A stretch of 11,454 bases of DNA from Dehalococcoidales bacterium (GTDB lineage Bacteria > Chloroflexota > Dehalococcoidia > Dehalococcoidales > Fen-1064), in assembly GCA_028712845.1 (NCBI GenBank), contig JAQTPO010000059.1, forward strand, positions 1-11,454, read 5' to 3'. Made by a program: the position numbers and the translations under genes. A model generated the notes under the pieces. That model ran no database searches and had not been told where the DNA came from. It saw only the letters and a program-made list of their open reading frames with translations. This document shows, piece after piece, positions 6,583-11,454 of the stretch (the stretch's first letter is position 1; each line of letters opens with the position of its first letter).

Positions 6583-7526
6583 GTTTTTGGTTTCGGGACA
6601 GGTGTCTTTTCCAGAATTTTTGTTATGATTGCCCGTGGGGTGATATCGTCCATTTCAGCCTCAGGTTTTACACGGATGCGATGTTCAATAGTATTCATCA
6701 ACAGTTCTTTAATATCATCCGGAATGACATAATCCCGACCATCGAGAAGTGCAAGCACGCGCGAACATTTATACACAGCGATACTGGCGCGTACGCTTGG
6801 TCCCCACAGCACATCAGGGTCAGTGCGTATAGAAGTCACAATCGAGGTAACATACTCGATGATATCCGGGGAGACATGCACCGCTTTTGCTAATTTCTGA
6901 ATATGCAGTATTTCCTCTAACTGTGTTACCGGTTTAATATCGGGTTCATCAATTCTATCGATTTCGTTGATGATACGCTTTTCTTCTTCCTTGGTCGGGT
7001 ATTCACTTTTAACCATCAGGAGAAAACGGTCGACCTGAACATCGGTCAACGGATAAGTACCTTCACCGCCGGTTGGGACCTGAGTGGCGATAACCATAAA
7101 TGGTTTATCGAGAGAATAACGCTTTCCTTCGATTGTAACCTGGTACTCCTGCATCGCTTCCAAAAGCGCCGCCTGAGTACGGGGAGTTGTCCTGTTTAAT
7201 TCATCTGCTAAAACAATATGAGCGAAGATTGGACCCTCAACAAATCTTGATGTGCCATCGGGAGAATACACATAGAACCCGGTAATGTCCGCCGGCATCA
7301 TATCAGGAGTAAACTGAATTCTTTTGAAGTCACCGCCGATTACCTCGGCAAAGGTATTCGCTAATTTAGTTTTTGCTGTACCGGGTAATCCTTCAATCAG
7401 CACATGACCACCTGCGATGAGTGCCAGGAGCATTGCCCGTTCAATTTCACTCTTACCTATGATTACTTTTGAAATCTCATTTTTAATCCTCTGATACAGG
7501 TCAGAAATTCTTTGACTGTCGTCCAA
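6579..7526 (-). CDS. MoxR-family AAA+ ATPase
   Basis: A 315-residue cytosolic AAA+ ATPase of the MoxR family, whose members act as chaperone-like motors for assembling or activating partner complexes. Walker A is GLPGTAKTK (46-54). Walker B is IVLADELNR (104-112), followed by TTPRTQAALLEAMQE. The sensor-1 region is MVIATQVP (144-151), where most MoxR proteins have ATQNP, so Val150 replaces the Asn. GTYPLTDVQVDRF (156-168) contains the expected arginine-finger region. GPSVRAS (242-248) fits sensor 2, and the helical lid runs to about 300. The start is TTG at 7526-7524, with AGGAGG five bases upstream. The next Met is residue 32, inside the fold. It overlaps the DUF4350 gene by 26 bases and the DUF58 gene by 4. 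Confidence 0.93.
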   Translation of the reverse strand: MDDSQRISDLYQRIKNEISKVIIGKSEIERAMLLALIAGGHVLIEGLPGTAKTKLANTFAEVIGGDFKRIQFTPDMMPADITGFYVYSPDGTSRFVEGPIFAHIVLADELNRTTPRTQAALLEAMQEYQVTIEGKRYSLDKPFMVIATQVPTGGEGTYPLTDVQVDRFLLMVKSEYPTKEEEKRIINEIDRIDEPDIKPVTQLEEILHIQKLAKAVHVSPDIIEYVTSIVTSIRTDPDVLWGPSVRASIAVYKCSRVLALLDGRDYVIPDDIKELLMNTIEHRIRVKPEAEMDDITPRAIITKILEKTPVPKPKT

Positions 7527-8418
7527 TTGGTCCTCCTGCTTTCAGCATCACTATTGTGACACTGATGAAAATTGTAGCAATAATAGCCAGCAATGGATAC
7601 GGTGCTGATAGTATATCACGAACCGTGGAAATGCTTGATTTTGATACGTCAAGCGGCGTTTTACTGAGATGGGAGAGGTCAATAATAAATTCACCCCGCT
7701 GACCGCCGAGTTCCACTAAGGCTCGCATGAAGGCGGAATTATTATTCCTGTTCACCATACTATTTATCACAAGGCTTGGGTCAGATACAAGAATGATTTG
7801 TCCTTTCCCGAATGTTACGCTTGCGGCAATCGGGAAAGGACCCTTGGGTTCATCGATATCAAATATGCCGTCACTATTCATATCCAGGAAACTGGTCGGC
7901 GAAGACCATGCGATGACGTCATCTTGTGGGACATCGCTTAATGCTACGGCGTGGTTTAATACGACCACCATATTACTACCCTGATTATCGATAACAGGTG
8001 AAAAATCAACTACCTTGGGGAGCCACTGTTGCCGATAGCAGAATAGCGGGTCAAGCAGAGGGAGTTGCCAGAAACCAGTTTTGATATTAAGATATTCTAA
8101 TATCGTATTGCCAAATCCGTAGTCATCCATCAATAATATCTTACCACCACGTTCAACGAAGCTTTGTAGTTGTCCGAGTTCTTCTCCGGTATATTCCATA
8201 TATGGAATCATAACCATCGTGGCATTCTCAGGTGTTTCCGGCAATTGGGAAACCTGGTCGATTGTTTGGGCTTCGGTATCCCTGATGAAGTCCCGCATGC
8301 CATTCCACATGGTGTTTCCTGCCATAAATGTTTGTATGGAAGGTACAAACCACACACACAATATGGAGGTGAGTAAAACGAGCGCCACAGCAAGGATGAG
8401 CACGGTATAGGTCTTCAT
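7501..8418 (-). CDS. DUF4350-domain membrane protein with EF-hand-like loop
   Basis: A 305-residue protein with an N-terminal anchor (about 5-26) and a C-terminal membrane segment (about 271-293). Between them is an extracytoplasmic domain of DUF4350 type, a flavodoxin/glutamine-amidotransferase-like fold. Its characteristic segments are EELGQLQSFVERGGKILLMDDYGFGN (79-104) and GKGQIILVSDPSLVINSM (204-221). Residues 179-190 read DMNSDGIFDIDE, which has every ligand position of a canonical EF-hand loop (Asp1, Asn3, Asp5, Gly6, Asp9, Glu12). Calcium binding outside the membrane is therefore plausible. The ATG at 8418 overlaps the upstream gene's stop as ATGA, and the 3' end overlaps moxR by 26 bases. 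DUF4350 genes commonly accompany MoxR and DUF58 genes. No biochemical function can be assigned. Confidence 0.82.
   Translation of the reverse strand: MKTYTVLILAVALVLLTSILCVWFVPSIQTFMAGNTMWNGMRDFIRDTEAQTIDQVSQLPETPENATMVMIPYMEYTGEELGQLQSFVERGGKILLMDDYGFGNTILEYLNIKTGFWQLPLLDPLFCYRQQWLPKVVDFSPVIDNQGSNMVVVLNHAVALSDVPQDDVIAWSSPTSFLDMNSDGIFDIDEPKGPFPIAASVTFGKGQIILVSDPSLVINSMVNRNNNSAFMRALVELGGQRGEFIIDLSHLSKTPLDVSKSSISTVRDILSAPYPLLAIIATIFISVTIVMLKAGGPIGRQSKNF
7524..7537 (-). promoter_or_regulatory. Strong RBS with TTG start of the MoxR gene
   Basis: AGGAGGA (7537-7531) lies about five bases before TTG 7526-7524 on the - strand, inside the last codons of the upstream DUF4350 gene. No ATG is available until residue 32. 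A near-perfect Shine-Dalgarno site paired with a weak start codon may set the ATPase dose in the operon. Confidence 0.75.
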
Positions 8419-10496
8419 TTTCTCAACCCGTCCTGTATCTTTCGGGAAAGAAGCCGGCTCTTGTCGATATCTTCATTCGTGGCGATATGCTTGGAGTAAA
8501 GCAATTTTTCTACCATTCTGGTAAGTTCCATGAAATAATCACCGATTGGTCCGAATTTTTCTTTAATTTCCGCTGCAAATTCCCTCAGCGTCTGCTGTGA
8601 TTTTATAACCGTTTTTGCTGCCTTTTGCGCTAAGCGCAGTGCCGCAACATACCAAAAGATAATATTATTTCGCGGTTCGCTCCTCTCATCTATTGCTCCA
8701 ACAAGCTCAGCCGGAACCGCTGTAGTCTGACTGTACTCTGGTTCGGATACCGGCTGGGATGGTAGCGGAAGTACCCGTTCTCTTTGCCGTTTGAGGAATG
8801 AAATGCGCATCTTGATTTTCCGGGAGGCTACTACCCCAAAGAAGATGACTAAAAATAGAAATACAGCGCAATTTACTATATTGACCATGAATATTTTCTT
8901 TGAGAATGTGAGGTTGTTATACCATGGATCCTTCGGCACTACACCGACTTGCAGAATCTGTGACCCAATCAAACTCAGTGACCATCTTATCTTCAGGCTT
9001 GTAGCAAAACTGCCATCCTGCGTGCTCTGTGCTGTTGCCTCAGCTTTATCTAGACCGAACGTGATTGAAGCTTGTGGTACAGGACCAAGTTCAGAAGAAA
9101 GTTTGCCATTAAGACTAAATGTACCCGGCACGAAAAATAACTTCGGTGTGTCTAAGGACAAGACAACGGGTGACTTACTTACTTCCAATATCCCCAGTGT
9201 AGTGACAGGAGCATATCTCGCTTTGCCTGTAGTAGCGGCGGTCATGATATGTTTACCCGGTGCAATATCGGGGCTTAATTCCATAGTAACAGAGAACTCA
9301 TCGGAAGTTTTCACTTCAGCAATAAGCATATTATCTGAATACAATTCTATCGTGCGTTCAATCGGTAGAGCGGGCTCATCGTAATTCAGTCGGCCGGAGA
9401 CGGTGGTTTTCAAGCCGGGATAAGCCTTTTTTTCAAGCTCTAGTGTAATTGTGGCTGTGTAGAACAGAACGTCGATTTTGACGGTATCGCTTGTTGCGGC
9501 AAGGTACACTCCGATATCATCATTCTTCGGATAATAGAATGCCTGAACACGCATCTCCGGAGTGTATTGGTATGGAATTTTTATTATTATCTCGTATTTC
9601 CCGAGTTTATTTGTTATCGCTGTGCCATATTGAGACCCGTTGAGCGTAATGCCGATTTCTCTCCCGCCGAGAGTTCCACTGCTGGATTGTAGAGTGCCGT
9701 AAACGCGCACCGTATCGCCCACAAATACCTTTTGGGGCTCCACATCCAGGGAAAGTTCAGTAGCAATGTGTGAAGTTATGTAGGTAGTTATATGGGTAGT
9801 TATATATGTAGTTAAATCGGTAGTGATTTCGGTAGTTGTGTCAGGAGTTATGTCGCCAGTTGTGTCAGGAGTTATATCGCCAGTTGTGTCAGGAGTTATA
9901 TCGGTGATCTTTAGTTGTAATAGACTTGCTAATCTTTGTCTGGAGTTCTCTATTAGCTGTCTTGCTAGAGCGATTCGGTATAGAGTCTCATTATAGGCTT
10001 CTCTGAGGGCGCTTTCCGGATTGGCATACGGTACTTCAAATACTCCTCCGGTGAATATTACTGACTGTTCTGCGGTATCAAGCATGCTTTCTGCTTCAAA
10101 AAGTTTGTTAATAATTATTTCTGCCAAAGTGGCAATTTCAGATATTCGGGACTGTTCTATCATCGTTCCAAGTGTTTGCAAGTCGTCATCGATGGCTACT
10201 ACCAGATTGGCAACTGTAGTGACTGATGATGTAAAACTCCCGGTAGTGATACTCAAAGACTCAGGGAGATTGGCAAAAGACATTTTCTCCATTCTTAAAT
10301 TGACCTGGTCAGGATTATATGCCAGAACCTGGTCCAGTGTTTCGGTGTAGTATCTGAATAGAGTAATAGCGCTAAATATCGGCGTTATATCCGTCGGGTC
10401 CTCGTGTTCCTGTTCGGCAAAAACGGACATGCCGCCTATTACACAGACAACTATGATGCTAAGAATGATATAAATGATAAGCTTCAATACACGCAT
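8415..10496 (-). CDS. Exported Ig-like repeat protein with C-terminal DUF4129 tail
   Basis: A 693-residue surface/membrane protein. Residues 1-27 look like a signal peptide ending in SVFA. Residues 28-195 are mostly helical with coiled-coil character. Residues 198-245 are a Thr/Asp-rich linker of four-residue repeats (ITPD, TTGD, ITTH). Three beta-sandwich, Ig-like regions follow at about 250-341, 346-438 and 443-525; the first contains VFVGDTVRVYGTLQS and a GTAITNKLGKYEI strand pair. A membrane segment lies at about 536-557, then a basic, Pro-rich cytosolic stretch. The last part (612-690: FWYVAALRLAQKAA, TLREFAAEI, LTRMVEKLLYS) resembles DUF4129, often found on proteins linked to MoxR and transglutaminase systems. 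The tail could touch the cytosolic ATPase while the Ig domains face outward. The ATG at 10496 lies five bases after the preceding stop. Confidence 0.8.
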   Translation of the reverse strand: MRVLKLIIYIILSIIVVCVIGGMSVFAEQEHEDPTDITPIFSAITLFRYYTETLDQVLAYNPDQVNLRMEKMSFANLPESLSITTGSFTSSVTTVANLVVAIDDDLQTLGTMIEQSRISEIATLAEIIINKLFEAESMLDTAEQSVIFTGGVFEVPYANPESALREAYNETLYRIALARQLIENSRQRLASLLQLKITDITPDTTGDITPDTTGDITPDTTTEITTDLTTYITTHITTYITSHIATELSLDVEPQKVFVGDTVRVYGTLQSSSGTLGGREIGITLNGSQYGTAITNKLGKYEIIIKIPYQYTPEMRVQAFYYPKNDDIGVYLAATSDTVKIDVLFYTATITLELEKKAYPGLKTTVSGRLNYDEPALPIERTIELYSDNMLIAEVKTSDEFSVTMELSPDIAPGKHIMTAATTGKARYAPVTTLGILEVSKSPVVLSLDTPKLFFVPGTFSLNGKLSSELGPVPQASITFGLDKAEATAQSTQDGSFATSLKIRWSLSLIGSQILQVGVVPKDPWYNNLTFSKKIFMVNIVNCAVFLFLVIFFGVVASRKIKMRISFLKRQRERVLPLPSQPVSEPEYSQTTAVPAELVGAIDERSEPRNNIIFWYVAALRLAQKAAKTVIKSQQTLREFAAEIKEKFGPIGDYFMELTRMVEKLLYSKHIATNEDIDKSRLLSRKIQDGLRK
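9774..9905 (-). repeat. Minisatellite: eleven tandem 12-bp units
   Basis: Eleven in-frame 12-base units run without a break, consensus AGTTATATCGGT on the + strand. The three right-hand pairs form nearly identical 24-base units (9834-9857, 9858-9881, 9882-9905), differing at one internal base and in the last two. A decayed twelfth copy is at 9762-9773. Read on the - strand they encode four-residue repeats with Thr at most second positions, forming the linker between the helical and Ig-like parts of the 693-residue protein. Copy number could change by slippage without breaking the frame. Confidence 0.9.
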
Positions 10497-10501
10497 CTAC
10501 T

Positions 10502-10750
10502 CTAAATTGCCTCGATTACCTTGATTATGACTACCATTAGAAAACCGGCAAAGAGCACTAAAGAGACTGCACCGAGCGACTTTCTTGCCCGGGGGTTAAA
10601 ATATGCGTGAAGAATAGTAATAGTTAGATAGACAATAGTGTTGACCGTAAAATATATTGCTAAATCATCCTGACCGGTAAAAGCCAGTACGGCATTGACG
10701 AGACAAGCGCTCAGAACCAGGAACAGGATATACTGATTGAAGACCCTCAC
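10502..10750 (-). CDS. Small membrane protein (82 aa)
   Basis: An 82-residue, strongly hydrophobic protein with three predicted membrane segments (about 7-25, 30-49 and 58-80) and a short basic loop, NPRARKS, between the second and third. I do not recognise a family. The start is GTG at 10750-10748, which overlaps the preceding gene's stop as GTGA, with GAGGT about six bases upstream. The stop is five bases before the next gene's ATG. The tight coupling argues that it is a real gene and a part of the membrane complex encoded by this operon, perhaps a scaffold for the larger anchored proteins. That role is inferred from position only. Confidence 0.75.
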   Translation of the reverse strand: MRVFNQYILFLVLSACLVNAVLAFTGQDDLAIYFTVNTIVYLTITILHAYFNPRARKSLGAVSLVLFAGFLMVVIIKVIEAI

Positions 10751-11454
10751 GCCAGCACCTCGAGGACGATGCTGCTTTTCCCTTTACTGAAACTCTCCTC
10801 TTTTATCCTGACCGGTTTGCCCAGTGTCTCGCAGGATATAGTTGCCACGATTGAAGCGATTGGGCTACCCAGACAACGATAGTACCAGATGTCTTCGTAA
10901 TGCAATTTTGCCCCGCTAACCTCGATATGTATCTGTGATTCAATCGTATTTACTTTCACAGAATTGGCTAAATCGAGTAGCCCTGTTAACACATAGGTAA
11001 TAGACGACTCAATCTCGGTTGAACCTGGAGCGGGTATTTGTTCCAGTTTTTCGAGATGAATGCTACCCGGAGTGGTCACTGCGATTGCCATATCGTCGGC
11101 ATTGTCGCCGTAGCGAACAATCAATCTACCGGGGATTTTGCCCTTAAGATGTGAAAGATCGCTATCTGCTGACAAAGGGATTAATGCTTGTGGATGACCT
11201 TCCCGCATCGACGATGGTAGATAGATTGCCTTATTGCTCAACCCCAGTTCTTCCAGAAGGGTGGCAATATTCTCCATACCTGTTTTTAGTATCAGCTCGC
11301 TGGCTTCCGGTGAAATATATGGACGTGTACTAGCAAGGGCGATACACGTAAAACCGATCATTATCGCCGAGATAGCTACCGCTGTCAACGGTATCGAAGT
11401 TACAAGGAAGTAGGCTATTGGCGCAAAAAGAGCGCCTGCCACAACAAGTCCTAA
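10747..11454 (-). CDS. Membrane-anchored protein, N-terminus cut by window edge
   Basis: The frame is open to the right edge, giving 235 visible residues. The GTG at 11442 need not be the true start, because the hydrophobic stretch continues upstream as LGLVV. Two membrane segments occupy roughly the first 42 residues. A soluble domain follows, with ENIATLLEELGLSNKAIYLPSS, then RAxIPL-like sequence QALIPLS and RLIVRYGD. Similar proteins beside MoxR-type clusters are usually annotated only as domains of unknown function. The last 45 residues (CLGSPIASIVATISCETLGKPVRIKE, then a KGKSSIVLEV strand) faintly recall the end of V4R-type small-molecule-binding domains, a weak comparison. Its stop overlaps the next gene as GTGA. 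It is the most upstream visible member of the operon. Confidence 0.7.
   Translation of the reverse strand, partial: LGLVVAGALFAPIAYFLVTSIPLTAVAISAIMIGFTCIALASTRPYISPEASELILKTGMENIATLLEELGLSNKAIYLPSSMREGHPQALIPLSADSDLSHLKGKIPGRLIVRYGDNADDMAIAVTTPGSIHLEKLEQIPAPGSTEIESSITYVLTGLLDLANSVKVNTIESQIHIEVSGAKLHYEDIWYYRCLGSPIASIVATISCETLGKPVRIKEESFSKGKSSIVLEVLA

Noticed and set aside
8791..9384. A 197-codon open frame on the + strand opposite the Ig-like/DUF4129 gene
   Set aside because: It is antisense to a well-supported gene, and its composition reads as the reverse of beta-strand coding sequence.
9774..9905. Possible CRISPR-like array
   Set aside because: The units are 12 bases long, contiguous without spacers, and in frame inside a coding gene.

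Overview
The window looks like a chromosomal segment of an anaerobic, mid-GC bacterium. Dense leftward gene strings, 4-base overlaps, TTG/GTG starts, paired class III CoA-transferases and a MoxR/DUF58/DUF4350/DUF4129 membrane cluster would suit Chloroflexota (Dehalococcoidia-like). That assignment rests on gene content alone, and another anaerobic lineage is possible. I saw no rRNA, tRNA, insertion sequence, CRISPR array or phage gene, and no gene-free stretch longer than about 100 bases.

Layout. (1) Bases 2-325, + strand: the C-terminal end of an FGGY-family sugar kinase, cut by the left edge. It converges on everything else, which is on the - strand. (2) Bases 4931 down to 344: a probable five-gene leftward operon. 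It holds two different class III (CaiB/BaiF-type) CoA-transferases, a MtnX/phosphoserine-phosphatase-like HAD hydrolase, the queuosine enzyme QueH and a double-hotdog MaoC-like protein. A candidate promoter and an 8-bp inverted repeat lie in the 100-base gap upstream (4932-5031). (3) Bases 11454 down to 5032: a tightly coupled six-gene leftward operon. It encodes a membrane-anchored protein cut by the right edge, an 82-residue membrane protein, a 693-residue exported Ig-like/DUF4129 protein with a tandem-repeat linker, a two-anchor DUF4350 protein, a MoxR AAA+ ATPase and a membrane-anchored DUF58 protein.

How the parts may work together. In block 2 only one CoA-transferase keeps the catalytic Asp (Asp173). 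The other has Tyr176 at the aligned position, which suggests a heteromeric enzyme with one working subunit, acting with the hotdog protein on an unidentified acyl-CoA. Block 3 is a MoxR-type module: a cytosolic ATPase, a membrane-bound DUF58 partner, and exported proteins with cytosolic tails. Its less usual details are a canonical 12-residue EF-hand-type loop in the DUF4350 protein, an 11-copy 12-bp minisatellite coding a Thr-rich linker, a Val at the sensor-1 Asn position of MoxR, and a DUF58 protein without a metal-binding (MIDAS) motif. These make it the best candidate in the window for an under-described system.
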